16,035 bases of DNA from TMED8 sp964468005. Lineage in GTDB: Bacteria; Pseudomonadota; Alphaproteobacteria; Rhodospirillales; Casp-alpha2. The stretch is taken from NCBI GenBank assembly GCA_964468005.1, contig CAYXUT010000056.1, forward strand, positions 1-16,035, in the 5' to 3' direction. Numbering within the stretch: position 1 is the first letter of the stretch; every line of letters starts with the position of its first letter. Positions 7,436-15,487 of the stretch are shown one piece after another. The notes below the pieces were generated by a model. That model was not told the origin of the DNA and ran no database searches. It saw only the letters and a program-made list of their open reading frames with translations. The position numbers were made by a program, and so were the translations under genes.

Positions 7436-9031
7436 ATGCGCAACCTTGAGTTACCTGGCCGCTCGCCGGCTCACGGCGTCAATGGCATGGCCGCCACCTC
7501 CCATACTTTGTCGACGGCGACCGCCATCGACATCCTTCGCCGGGGTGGTAACGCCATGGATGCAGCCATCGCGGCTTGCGCGGTGCAGTGTGTGGTCGAA
7601 CCCGAATCGACAGGCATCGGCGGCGATAACTTTTGCCTTTATGCCCCGGGCGGCTCAGGCGAGATCGTTGCCTTCAATGGTTCCGGCAAGGCTCCCATGG
7701 CGGCAACCGCCGAATGGTACCTGGAAAACGGCATTATCGAGATCCAGCGCCAAACGCCGCATGCCTGCGTTGTGCCGGGTGCTGTCGATGCCTGGTACCA
7801 ACTCACCCGCGACCACGGCACTATGGGCTTGAACGAACTCTTGCAACCAGCCATCGCCTATGCCCGAGACGGCTATCCCGTCTCATCGCGCGTTAGTGCC
7901 GATTTCGCCTTGCAGGCCGATATCCTCGCCCGCGACGAGCACCAGAAACGGGTCTTCATGCCGGGCGGGCACACCCCTGATGTCGGCGAAAGGCACGCCC
8001 AACCAGAACTCGCCGCCACCATGGAGTTGATCGCCGATAAGGGCCCAGACGCGTTCTATACCGGCGAGATCGCCGAAGACATGGTTGGATACTTGCAAAG
8101 TCTGGGTGGCCTACACACCATGGACGACTTCGCCGCCGTCAAAGGCAACTACGTGACGCCAATCTCGACCGAGTTCCGCGGCCACACCATCTGGGAATGC
8201 CCGCCCAACGGCCAGGGTGTCATCGCGCTCGAGTTGCTCAACATCATGTCCGGCTTTGAGACCGAAGGCGTCGACCCCATCTCCGTCGAGCGCCTGCACT
8301 CGGAGATCGAGGCCGGACGCCTCGCCTATCAGGACCGCAACATCTATGTCGCCGACCCGGCCCAGGCCAACGTGCCGGTCGATGCGCTGCTCACGACCGA
8401 ACGCGCCACTGAGCTTCGCGGCGCCATCGACCCGTCCCAGCGTCTTACTAACCTGCCTTCGCCTTCGCTCCCTAACCACACCAGCACCGTCTACATCAGT
8501 GTCGTCGACAAGGACGGCAATGCCTGCAGCTTTATCAATACCCTGTTCAACAACTTTGGCGCCGGGTTGATGGCGCCGAAATCGGGTGTCGTTTTCACCA
8601 ATCGTGCGCAAGGTTTCGTAATCGAACCGGGACACCTCAACTGCATCGCGCCAGGCAAACGCCCACTGCACACTATCATTCCCGGCATGGTCACCAAGGG
8701 CGGCCGCGCGGTTATGCCGTTTGGCGTCATGGGTGGCCATTACCAGGCCTTCGGCCACATGCATTTCCTCTCGCGCTTCTTCGATTTCGGCCACGACATT
8801 CAAGAAGCGCAGGATGCGCCGCGCATCTTCCCAGTACCCGGCGAAGACGTCGTCCAGATGGAAGGCACCGTGCCCGTTGACATCATTGCCGGTCTTGAGA
8901 AACTCGGACACAAGCGCGTGGTACCTTCAAAACCCATCGGCGGTTCGCAGGCAATTTGGATAGATAGCGAGCGCGGCCTCTTGTGCGGCGGCTCGGACCC
9001 GCGCAAAGATGGCTGCGCGATCGGCTACTAG
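7436..9031 (+). CDS. Gamma-glutamyltransferase-like Ntn hydrolase (first of a tandem pair)
   Basis: 531 residues from the ATG at 7436, chosen because GGAG lies 11 bases upstream; an in-frame TTG at 7373 would add 21 residues. The GGT fold begins at HGVNGMAATSHTLST and GGNAMDAAIAA, with STGIGGDNFCLY in place of the SGIGGGGF of true GGTs. Family proteins cleave themselves before a Thr that becomes the nucleophile, here Thr351 in STVYISVVDKDGN, seven residues before the Asp. The oxyanion Gly pair is in GVMGGH. Residues that hold the glutamyl carboxylate in E. coli GGT (Arg114, Asp433, Ser462-Ser463) align with Ser, Gly and His-Thr here, so a gamma-glutamyl substrate is unlikely; amide hydrolysis like that of oxamate amidohydrolase HpxW (a family member) is an alternative. 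No signal peptide: cytoplasmic. Confidence 0.92.
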   Translation: MRNLELPGRSPAHGVNGMAATSHTLSTATAIDILRRGGNAMDAAIAACAVQCVVEPESTGIGGDNFCLYAPGGSGEIVAFNGSGKAPMAATAEWYLENGIIEIQRQTPHACVVPGAVDAWYQLTRDHGTMGLNELLQPAIAYARDGYPVSSRVSADFALQADILARDEHQKRVFMPGGHTPDVGERHAQPELAATMELIADKGPDAFYTGEIAEDMVGYLQSLGGLHTMDDFAAVKGNYVTPISTEFRGHTIWECPPNGQGVIALELLNIMSGFETEGVDPISVERLHSEIEAGRLAYQDRNIYVADPAQANVPVDALLTTERATELRGAIDPSQRLTNLPSPSLPNHTSTVYISVVDKDGNACSFINTLFNNFGAGLMAPKSGVVFTNRAQGFVIEPGHLNCIAPGKRPLHTIIPGMVTKGGRAVMPFGVMGGHYQAFGHMHFLSRFFDFGHDIQEAQDAPRIFPVPGEDVVQMEGTVPVDIIAGLEKLGHKRVVPSKPIGGSQAIWIDSERGLLCGGSDPRKDGCAIGY

Positions 9032-9039
9032 GCGACCCC

Positions 9040-10857
9040 GTGAGCGGCTTTACCACTCGGCCCGAGATCAGAGGCACCTTCGGGGTCTGTGCCTCGACCC
9101 ACTGGCTGGCGACAGCCGCCGGCATGGCGACGCTGGAGCACGGTGGCAACGCCTTCGATGCGGCCTGCGCCATGGGTTTCGCCCTGCAAGTCGTAGAGCC
9201 GCACATGAACGGTCCTGGCGGCGAAGTACCGATCCTAATCAACAAGGCCGGATCGAGCGACATCCAAGTTATCTCGGGGCAAGGCCCAGCACCGGCGAGA
9301 GCAACGGCTCAGGCCTATCACGAGCTCGGTCTCGAGCGCGTGCCTGGCACCGGTATGCTGCCGTTGGTGGTACCTGGGGCGTTTGATGCCTGGATGACGC
9401 TCTTACGCGACCTTGGCACGCTCAGGCTGCGTGACGTCCTGTACTACGCCATTGGCTACGCACGCGACGGTTTCGCCATCGCACCGAGTTGTGCCAATGC
9501 CATCGACCTCGTCTCGCCCTTTTTCAAGGCCGAATGGCCAACATCGGCAGCATTACACTTATCCAGAGGCCAGGCACCTAAGGCCGGTGAACTGATCCGC
9601 AACCCAGCACTTGCCGACACCTATACGCGGCTTTTGAACGAAGCCGAAGCTCTTGGCGCCAATCGCAATGCCGAGATCGAGGCAGCGCGTGAGACCTGGT
9701 CACAGGGCTTCATCGCCGAAACCATCGAGCGCTTCTGCCGCGACACCGAGGTCATGGACACCTCCGGACAGCGCCACAAGGCGCTCTTGAGCGGCAATGA
9801 CCTTGCGAGTTACGAGGCCAGCTTTGAAGCACCCGTCACCTACGACTATCCCGTCAAATCCCAAGGCGGCGATCATGTCTATACCCTCGTCAAACCCGGC
9901 CCCTGGACACAAGGCCCGGTGATGCTGCAACAACTTGCGCTGCTGAAGGGCTTTCCCATCGGCGATATGGATCCGCTGCAGCCCGATTTCGTCCACACCG
10001 TCATCGAATGCGCCAAGCTCGCCTTCGCCGACCGCGAGGTCTTCTATGGAGACCCCAATTTCACAGACGTGCCCTTGGAGCACCTTCTGTCCGACACCTA
10101 CAACGACGCACGCCGCGATCAAGTAGGCGACACCGCCGACCGTAAGTTTCGCCCCGGCGCCGTAGAAGGTTTCGGGCGCATGCCGGCGCTGCTACCCAAG
10201 GGTTCGACCATGAGCGGCGACGATCCGGAAGCACACGAATACGACAACATGTTCATCAACCAAATGGGCCAGGCGCGAGGTGACACCTGCCATCTCGATG
10301 TCATCGACAAGTGGGGCAACATGGTAGCCGCAACACCAAGCGGCGGCTGGCTATCGAGCTCGCCCGCAATTCCCGAGTTTGGCTTTTGCCTGTCAACTCG
10401 CGGCCAGATGTTTTGGCTCGACGAGGCACACCCCGATTGCATTCAGCCCGGCAAACGCCCGCGCATCACCTTATCTCCGTCGGTTGCGCTTCGCGATGGT
10501 GTTCCCTACATGGCTTTCGGCACGCCCGGCGGCGACCAACAGGACCAGTGGCCGCTGCACACTTTCCTGCGTCATGTACATCATGGCATGAACCTACAGG
10601 CCGCTATTGATGCGCCCAACTTCCACTCGACCCATTGGCCAGGGTCGTTCTATCCCCGCGAATGGGACCCTGCCGGCCTCAAGATTGAGCGTCGGTTCTC
10701 AGACGCCACCCTCGATGAACTTGAGCGCCGCGGCCACCGGCTCTACATCGAGGGCGATTGGACCTTGGGCCGCGTTTGCGCTTGCGCCAGGGATGGCGAA
10801 CTTCTGATGGCCGGCGCCAACCCACGCTTCATGCAAGGTTACGCAGCGGGACGGTGA
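9040..10857 (+). CDS. Gamma-glutamyltransferase-like Ntn hydrolase (second of a tandem pair)
   Basis: 605 residues from the GTG at 9040, 8 bases after the first GGT-like gene, with a weak AGGCG site; an in-frame GTG at 8983, inside the previous gene, would add 19 residues. GGT landmarks: GVCASTHWLATAAG, GGNAFDAACAMGFALQVVEP, and the self-cleavage/nucleophile Thr416 in GDTCHLDVIDKWGN. GTPGGD carries the oxyanion glycines. It is clearly diverged from its neighbour: the position of E. coli Arg114 is Gln81 (SGQGPAP), the Ser-Ser pair is Ile-Thr (KRPRITLSP), the GIGGD loop reads NGPGGEVP, and an extra segment of about 70 residues sits in the large subunit. It has no signal peptide. The two may form a hetero-oligomer or act on two amide bonds of one substrate; both ideas are inference. 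Confidence 0.9.
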   Translation: MSGFTTRPEIRGTFGVCASTHWLATAAGMATLEHGGNAFDAACAMGFALQVVEPHMNGPGGEVPILINKAGSSDIQVISGQGPAPARATAQAYHELGLERVPGTGMLPLVVPGAFDAWMTLLRDLGTLRLRDVLYYAIGYARDGFAIAPSCANAIDLVSPFFKAEWPTSAALHLSRGQAPKAGELIRNPALADTYTRLLNEAEALGANRNAEIEAARETWSQGFIAETIERFCRDTEVMDTSGQRHKALLSGNDLASYEASFEAPVTYDYPVKSQGGDHVYTLVKPGPWTQGPVMLQQLALLKGFPIGDMDPLQPDFVHTVIECAKLAFADREVFYGDPNFTDVPLEHLLSDTYNDARRDQVGDTADRKFRPGAVEGFGRMPALLPKGSTMSGDDPEAHEYDNMFINQMGQARGDTCHLDVIDKWGNMVAATPSGGWLSSSPAIPEFGFCLSTRGQMFWLDEAHPDCIQPGKRPRITLSPSVALRDGVPYMAFGTPGGDQQDQWPLHTFLRHVHHGMNLQAAIDAPNFHSTHWPGSFYPREWDPAGLKIERRFSDATLDELERRGHRLYIEGDWTLGRVCACARDGELLMAGANPRFMQGYAAGR

Positions 10858-10876
10858 TTTCTCAATCGAGGCACAT

Positions 10877-10889
10877 TAAGGTGACCTTA
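10877..10889. promoter_or_regulatory. Symmetric site upstream of the alpha/beta hydrolase gene
   Basis: TAAGGT-G-ACCTTA is a perfect palindrome around one central base, within the 104-base gap between the second GGT-like gene and the hydrolase. It is placed where an operator or a small internal promoter would be, and it is too short for a terminator (6-bp arms, no usable loop). It shares no bases with the palindromes of the main divergent region. Confidence 0.3.
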
Positions 10890-10961
10890 GGCTCCAAGAT
10901 ACTTTCCCCACCTCGCCCGTTCCGTTAGCTTTTCGCAGGTGACGAAATAGGGGAGCAGGCC

Positions 10962-11849
10962 ATGGCACATGTCGCCACGCCGGACGGTGTTAAATTGTTT
11001 TATGAGGAAACCGGCCAAGGGCTGCCGGTTATCTTCGTGCATGAGTTCGCCGGTGATCTACGAAGTTGGGCGCCCCAGGTGCGCTATTTCTCTAGGCGCT
11101 ATCGTTGCATCAACTTTAACGCTCGCGGGTTTCCGCCCTCCGACGCACCTAACGAGCCTAAAATGTACTCACAAGACCTGGCGCGCGACGACATCCTTGC
11201 CGTGCTCGACGGCCTGAACATCGACAAAGCCCATATCGTCGGGCTTTCCATGGGCGGTTTCGCGACCATTCATTTCGGCCTCAATTATCCGAACCGCGCG
11301 ATTTCCTTAGTCGTTGCAGGGGCCGGCTACGGCGCCGGCGAGGATGCCAAGGCACGCTTCGAAAAGGAAACTACGGAGGCCGCGGACCGGATGGAAACAG
11401 AAACCATGGCGGAATTCGGCAAGACTTATGCACTCGGACCCACAAGAGTGCAATTCCAAAACAAGGACCCGCTGGGCTGGAAGGAATTTGAGACGCAGCT
11501 TCGCGAACATTCTTCGACGGGATCAGCCAACACCATGCGCGGCGTACAACGGCGAAGGCCATCGCTTTACGACCTGGAAGGCCGGATGAAAGAGCTCACC
11601 GTTCCGACGCTGATCATAAATGGCGATGAGGACGAGCCCTGCCTAGACGTGGGCCTCTTCATGAAGCGCACTATCCGTTCATCCGCCTTGGTGTTGTTTC
11701 CGCAGACCGGCCATGCGTGTAACCTGGAAGAACCGGCGCTTTTCAACCAATTCTGTGGTGATTTCTTCCATCAGGTAGAGACCGGCCAGTGGCGCATGCG
11801 CGACCCCCGCTCTGTTACCAACGGTATCCTTTCGACGATGGACGATTAG
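10962..11849 (+). CDS. Alpha/beta-hydrolase fold enzyme
   Basis: 295 residues with the full alpha/beta-hydrolase order: HEFAGDLRSW oxyanion loop (27-36), nucleophile Ser96 in the elbow GLSMGG, an acid in NGDEDEP (Asp222 or Asp224), and His251 in TGHACNLEEP. The layout resembles 3-oxoadipate enol-lactonase-type and C-C/ester hydrolases; the substrate class cannot be fixed. The His-Glu in the HG-equivalent loop (normally HG) is a visible departure. No signal peptide, so cytoplasmic. The ATG has GGGGAGCAGG about 4-10 bases upstream. It follows the two GGT-like genes on the same strand after 104 bases and is probably part of that operon or a close sub-operon. Its TAG overlaps the TAA of the opposite-strand cupin gene by three bases. 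Confidence 0.92.
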   Translation: MAHVATPDGVKLFYEETGQGLPVIFVHEFAGDLRSWAPQVRYFSRRYRCINFNARGFPPSDAPNEPKMYSQDLARDDILAVLDGLNIDKAHIVGLSMGGFATIHFGLNYPNRAISLVVAGAGYGAGEDAKARFEKETTEAADRMETETMAEFGKTYALGPTRVQFQNKDPLGWKEFETQLREHSSTGSANTMRGVQRRRPSLYDLEGRMKELTVPTLIINGDEDEPCLDVGLFMKRTIRSSALVLFPQTGHACNLEEPALFNQFCGDFFHQVETGQWRMRDPRSVTNGILSTMDD

Positions 11850-12790
11850 TCGAAGGAAAAACCCATGGTGCGGCCCTGGTAATAAAGACCGCCGTCCTGG
11901 ACGATCAGGAACTTAGCCCGTTTGTTGCCCATGTTGTGGTGCGAGTGGTAGGAGGTCGGCGGGGTCACGGTCGTCACCCATGGCGCCCAATCCTTGCGCA
12001 CGCCATCCACGATCGAATAGCAATCCTCACCCTGGACGACCAAGGTCACGGCAACCGAATTATGACGATGACCACGTTGTGAATCGTGAGGCGGCAGCGT
12101 ATTCATCGCCAACGTCATGGTTGGCGTGATATTACGGCGCTCTTGTTGTTTTTTAGACGAAAAGATCAAGGCAATCCCCGCCGTACCCGCACCTTGGCCA
12201 ACTTCATAAAGGAGATCGATCTGACGCTCAATCTCATCGGCTCGGTAATGGACAGCATCAATCGTAGTGTCTTCCATGTCCGCTGGCCGAGTGTTCTCGA
12301 AAGCCATCTGCGGCTCATTCGTAACGACCCAGATCACCGATTCAGCACCGCTCGCCTTGATCTTCGCTTCGGCGCATCCCGGCAGCGCGAAGAGATCACC
12401 CGCCTCCCAAGAGATACTTTGATCCCCGAACGTTGTCTCGCCTTTACCAGTGATCACATACCAGATCGATCCGGCCGTGTTGAATTGGGCTTCCAGCACG
12501 TCGCCATAATTGATACGGGCGTAACGCGCCAGAATGAACGGCGTCGTCGCCGGTGTCGGGTTATCGAGTTCCTCTGCCTGATCGCAGAGAAAGAAACCGG
12601 TCTTAGCATCCGAGGCCGTGGCGGCTTCAACTTCAGTCTGAAACACTGTATCCGGAACCTCATTCAAAACGATATTGAATGCATTGCCTGAGTTGAAAAA
12701 CCGCGCGCGCTCTTCGGCGGGGCTAGCCGGTCTCTCAGCCGTTTGAACAGGCATCTCCGGCAATGACTTCGGACCCATCTCATTCGGCAT
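11846..12790 (-). CDS. Bicupin protein related to gentisate 1,2-dioxygenase
   Basis: 314 residues from the ATG at 12790 (MPNEMGPK), preceded by AAAGGGA; an upstream in-frame ATG at 12901 would add 37 residues unlike the family and is rejected. Two cupin barrels are visible. The N-terminal one (about 90-160, GSIWYVITGKGETTFGDQ...AGDLFALPG) has no His at all and cannot bind metal in the usual way. The C-terminal one keeps His241 and His243 (RGHRHNS) and His282/284 (YHSHHN), with GFSFD at the tail as in gentisate dioxygenase-like proteins. A mononuclear Fe(II) dioxygenase opening an aromatic ring is possible, but true gentisate dioxygenases usually use the N-terminal barrel, so function is open. 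Transcribed towards the alpha/beta hydrolase; the stops overlap. Confidence 0.88.
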   Translation of the reverse strand: MPNEMGPKSLPEMPVQTAERPASPAEERARFFNSGNAFNIVLNEVPDTVFQTEVEAATASDAKTGFFLCDQAEELDNPTPATTPFILARYARINYGDVLEAQFNTAGSIWYVITGKGETTFGDQSISWEAGDLFALPGCAEAKIKASGAESVIWVVTNEPQMAFENTRPADMEDTTIDAVHYRADEIERQIDLLYEVGQGAGTAGIALIFSSKKQQERRNITPTMTLAMNTLPPHDSQRGHRHNSVAVTLVVQGEDCYSIVDGVRKDWAPWVTTVTPPTSYHSHHNMGNKRAKFLIVQDGGLYYQGRTMGFSFD

Positions 12791-13179
12791 TTTACATCCC
12801 TTTCTTTTGAATTGCGCGTCTACTGAATGCATATCATATATCAACGAAACGCAATTCGGCATTGTCGAACTGTAGAACATATTGATCCGCCCCGAGCGCA
12901 CACAGCACGGTCGACAGCATTTAGGGCCATTGCTCGGTCACAGCTTTCTGATTGTCGTTTTGGAATTAGTCACCGTCCACGGCCTCGGTCACGTCACGCC
13001 GGACCTGACCATGCCAATTATCATACGCCGGGGGCCAATTGCTCATTTCATCAGATCAATAGAACGAGGTTGTCTTTGAGTTCGAAAAAGGCACAAAAAT
13101 CACCCTGCACGACTTCCAGGCCTTTGGCCACCAGAGAAATTTGTCAGAACCGCATCGTTGTCTGCTCGGTGTTTCTCAA
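12791..13179. other. Gene-free intergenic region upstream of the cupin gene
   Basis: About 390 bases without a supportable gene. Nearest the cupin start is an exact inverted repeat, GAATTGCG (12809-12816) / CGCAATTC (12850-12857), enclosing an AT-rich stretch that on the minus strand reads TTGATATATGATATGC; this is the likely cupin promoter/operator. Further right, short plus-strand open stretches in two different frames (12882-13079, then from 13063 on) look mildly protein-like but have stops and no start with a ribosome site. They may be remnants of a decayed gene; I could not name one. Confidence 0.45.
12809..12857 (-). promoter_or_regulatory. Inverted repeat flanking the AT-rich cupin promoter region
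   Basis: Eight-base arms GAATTGCG and CGCAATTC, 33 bases apart, bracket TATATGATATG on the minus strand about 35-50 bases before the cupin ATG. The TGATATAT core is the kind of sequence bound by FCD-type GntR regulators, and TATGAT can serve as a -10. Both readings are inference from pattern. Confidence 0.32.
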
Positions 13180-13193
13180 AAGGGGTCCCCCTT
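13180..13193 (-). terminator. Compact hairpin at the tesB stop codon (weak terminator candidate)
   Basis: AAGGGG and CCCCTT arms with only two bases between them; in RNA it would open to a 5-bp stem with a 4-base loop. On the minus strand the stem runs from the stop codon of the thioesterase gene into TTTTGAG, a four-T run. Stem and T-run are both short, so termination would be weak. Confidence 0.28.
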
Positions 13194-14052
13194 ACTCATG
13201 CCGCCGTCGCACCATACCCTCTTGCGTCATGGCGGCGATCAAACGTCCATCGGCGGCAAATATATTGCCGAAGTTGAGCCCGCGTCCACCAAAGGACGAT
13301 GGAGACGATTGATCAAACAACAGCCATTCATCGGCGCGAAACGGCCGGTGAAACCACATGGAATGGTCGAGGCTGGCAGATACGGTTCTGCCGCTTTGCC
13401 AGCTCATACCATGCGGCCAAAGCGCGGTTTCGGCCAGAGTCATATCGGAAGCATAGGCCAGCACACACTCATGGCGATCAAACCCATCTGGCAAGGATTT
13501 CCTCGTGCGCACCCAATAGCGGCTAATCGGTGGCGCCGGTTCTGGGTCGATGGGGTCACGCGGGTTGATTGGACGGATCTCGATTGGTCGCTCGGAAAGG
13601 AAACGCCTTTGCGACTTTTTCGGGATCAGGTGAGCAATGGCGGCGCGACGCTCCTTCTCATCCGGCAAATCATCGGGCATCGGCACATCGGGCATGTCAA
13701 TCTGATGCTCGACACCTTCTTCGTTAACTTGAAATGATACCGACATGTGATAGATGGCGCGTCCGTGCTGGCGCGCCACGACGCGCCTAGACGTGAAACT
13801 ACGGCCATCGCGGATGCAATCGACGTCGTAAATGATAGGCACCCTGGGATCGCCAGGACGCAGGAAATAGGCATGCAGCGAATGCGCCGATCTGTCTTCG
13901 ACGGTGCGCGTCGCCGCCACCAGGGCTTGGCCGATAACGTGCCCACCAAACACGCGCTGGCGGTCCGCCTTCGGCGCGCGTCCGCGAAAGAGATCGTTTT
14001 CTAGGGTCTCGAGATCGAGCAGGTCGAGTAGGGTCTGTAGAGTGTCCGGCAT
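13192..14052 (-). CDS. tesB: Acyl-CoA thioesterase II (TesB family)
   Basis: 286 residues, the same length as E. coli TesB, with a double hot-dog fold. It hydrolyses acyl-CoA to free acid and CoA in the cytoplasm. Conserved blocks: LFRG and QRVFGGHVIGQAL (21-44), SLHAYFLRPGD (58-68), and YDVDCIRDGRSFTSRRV (75-91). The catalytic set of E. coli TesB (Asp204, Thr228, Gln278) corresponds to Asp203 (YASDMTL), Ser227 (SASLDHSMW) and Gln277 (TQEGMVR); the Thr to Ser change keeps the hydroxyl. The start at 14052 is chosen because GGAAAGAG lies upstream and it aligns with TesB; a frame-open ATG at 14139 would add 29 unmatched residues overlapping the aminotransferase end. It follows the aminotransferase by 55 bases on the same strand, so co-transcription is likely, though TesB genes are often housekeeping. 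Confidence 0.95.
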   Translation of the reverse strand: MPDTLQTLLDLLDLETLENDLFRGRAPKADRQRVFGGHVIGQALVAATRTVEDRSAHSLHAYFLRPGDPRVPIIYDVDCIRDGRSFTSRRVVARQHGRAIYHMSVSFQVNEEGVEHQIDMPDVPMPDDLPDEKERRAAIAHLIPKKSQRRFLSERPIEIRPINPRDPIDPEPAPPISRYWVRTRKSLPDGFDRHECVLAYASDMTLAETALWPHGMSWQSGRTVSASLDHSMWFHRPFRADEWLLFDQSSPSSFGGRGLNFGNIFAADGRLIAAMTQEGMVRRRHE

Positions 14053-14107
14053 ACTTTGCGCTCTTTCCGGTTTTCCAATCGTCAACGTTATGCGTCCAAG
14101 GACCGCG

Positions 14108-15487
14108 TCATAACTGTCCCTCAGCCTTGAGCATCGCAATCGAGGCGCGCACGGCTTCTGCGGCCTCGGCTATATCATCGTCACCGTGCACGGCTGAGAC
14201 GATGCCACCGGGTTTCGGTGATATATCGACGCCATTGACCAACATGGCAAGGCGGAACGATTTGCAGGCGGGATGATTGCCACCAATTTCCATGACCTGG
14301 ATAGGCTGTAAGGTGGCATCAAAGTTCTCGGGATCGATGTCGAGGCCATCTGGATTGGTGAACACATAGACGCTGGAGCCTAGTCCAAAGGTCGCCCAGG
14401 GCACGCCTTCGGCAGCGAAAACGGCATTCCAAGCCGCTTTCAGCTTGTCGCCTTGTTCGTTGGCACGCGCCGTCACGTCACCTTCAGCAACCTGGCCCAG
14501 CATAGCGACCCCTGCAGCGGCGGATAGCGGATTGGCGTTGAAGGTGCCTTGGTGCGGTACCTTGTCGAAGCCCTTGGCCTCAGCAACGCCGAAATCAAGC
14601 AATTCCAAGATGTCGCGCCGGCCCGCGACGGCGCCGGCCGGCAAGCCGCCAGCCAGGATCTTCGCAAGGCCCGTGAGATCGGGCAAAATACCCCAAGCCG
14701 CCTGGGCGCCGCCCGGCGAGACGCGGAACCCGGTCACCACTTCGTCGAAGATGAGCACGATGCCCTGGGCCTCGGTGACATCGCGTAGCATGCGGGCGAA
14801 CTCACGGCCCAGCGGAATCTGACCCGATGCGGCGCCGGTCGGCTCCAAGATCACGGCGGCGATATCACCGTCGCTCTCGAGCGTTTGCTTGACCGCATCA
14901 GGATCAGCAGGGTCGGCAACGATGACATTCTCGACGATACCCGACAGAATACCCGGCACATCCACCGTGCCGGAGTGAAACTTGGAACCGAAAGCAACAT
15001 GGTCCTGCCAGCCATGGAAATGGTTCTTGAAGCGCATCAGCTTCTTTCGGCGCGTGAAGGCGCGGGCCAGACGGATCGCCAACAAATTCGCCTCGGTCCC
15101 GGACGAAGTAAAGCGTAATCGCTCGGCAGAAGGGATCAACAGTTTGATCAACTCACCCCATGTCAGCTCGGTCTCGTGGCAGGCGGCGGGGTGCGTGCCC
15201 AACTCGATCTGCCGATTGACGGCCTTGACCAGGCTCGGATGCGCATGACCCAAGAGCAAGGAGCCGTGCCCACCGTAAAAATCGATGAGCTCATTGCCAT
15301 CGGCATCCCATTTGCGGCAGCCCTTGGCGTGTTCGATATAAAGCGGATGAGGCTTCATGTGGCGAGAGTCGTGCACCACCCCGCTCGGGAATAGTTCGCA
15401 ACCGCGCAAATATCGGGCTTTGGATTTTTTCGTCTTCGCCTCGAACTCGGCGACGATGTGGGAATTGGTGAGCTCTGCGGGAACCAT
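14108..15487 (-). CDS. Class III PLP-dependent aminotransferase, glutamate-1-semialdehyde aminomutase-like
   Basis: 459 residues, slightly longer than the ~430 of HemL. PLP contacts: phosphate loop SSGTEA (128-133), the stacking aromatic in FHGW (157-160), Asp248 in IFDEVVTGFR binding the pyridine nitrogen, and Schiff-base Lys276 in LAKILAGGLPAGAVAGR; GTFNANPLSAAAG (314-326) closes the site. It resembles GSA-like transaminases found in catabolic clusters rather than the tetrapyrrole enzyme: tyrosine is replaced by Phe in the YHG motif, and no heme gene is nearby. The likely role is moving an amino group between an amine or beta/omega-amino acid and a keto acid, or a 1,2-amino shift; undecided. 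The ATG has AGAGGAT seven bases upstream and the gene leads the pair with tesB. Confidence 0.93.
   Translation of the reverse strand: MVPAELTNSHIVAEFEAKTKKSKARYLRGCELFPSGVVHDSRHMKPHPLYIEHAKGCRKWDADGNELIDFYGGHGSLLLGHAHPSLVKAVNRQIELGTHPAACHETELTWGELIKLLIPSAERLRFTSSGTEANLLAIRLARAFTRRKKLMRFKNHFHGWQDHVAFGSKFHSGTVDVPGILSGIVENVIVADPADPDAVKQTLESDGDIAAVILEPTGAASGQIPLGREFARMLRDVTEAQGIVLIFDEVVTGFRVSPGGAQAAWGILPDLTGLAKILAGGLPAGAVAGRRDILELLDFGVAEAKGFDKVPHQGTFNANPLSAAAGVAMLGQVAEGDVTARANEQGDKLKAAWNAVFAAEGVPWATFGLGSSVYVFTNPDGLDIDPENFDATLQPIQVMEIGGNHPACKSFRLAMLVNGVDISPKPGGIVSAVHGDDDIAEAAEAVRASIAMLKAEGQL

Noticed and set aside
8111..8911. Long minus-strand open frame of 266 codons inside the first GGT-like gene
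   Set aside because: It is the antisense shadow of a well-conserved coding region; no ribosome site and no recognisable domain.
13141..13737. Plus-strand open frame of 198 codons, extendable leftwards to about 13063
   Set aside because: Most of it is antisense to the TesB gene. The non-overlapping part (VVFEFEKGTKITLHDFQ) looks somewhat protein-like, but I cannot assign it and it follows a stop.
14087..14114. Imperfect hairpin GTTAT...ATAAC at the aminotransferase stop
   Set aside because: The stem has two bulges and no T-run follows on the minus strand, so it is unlikely to terminate transcription before tesB.
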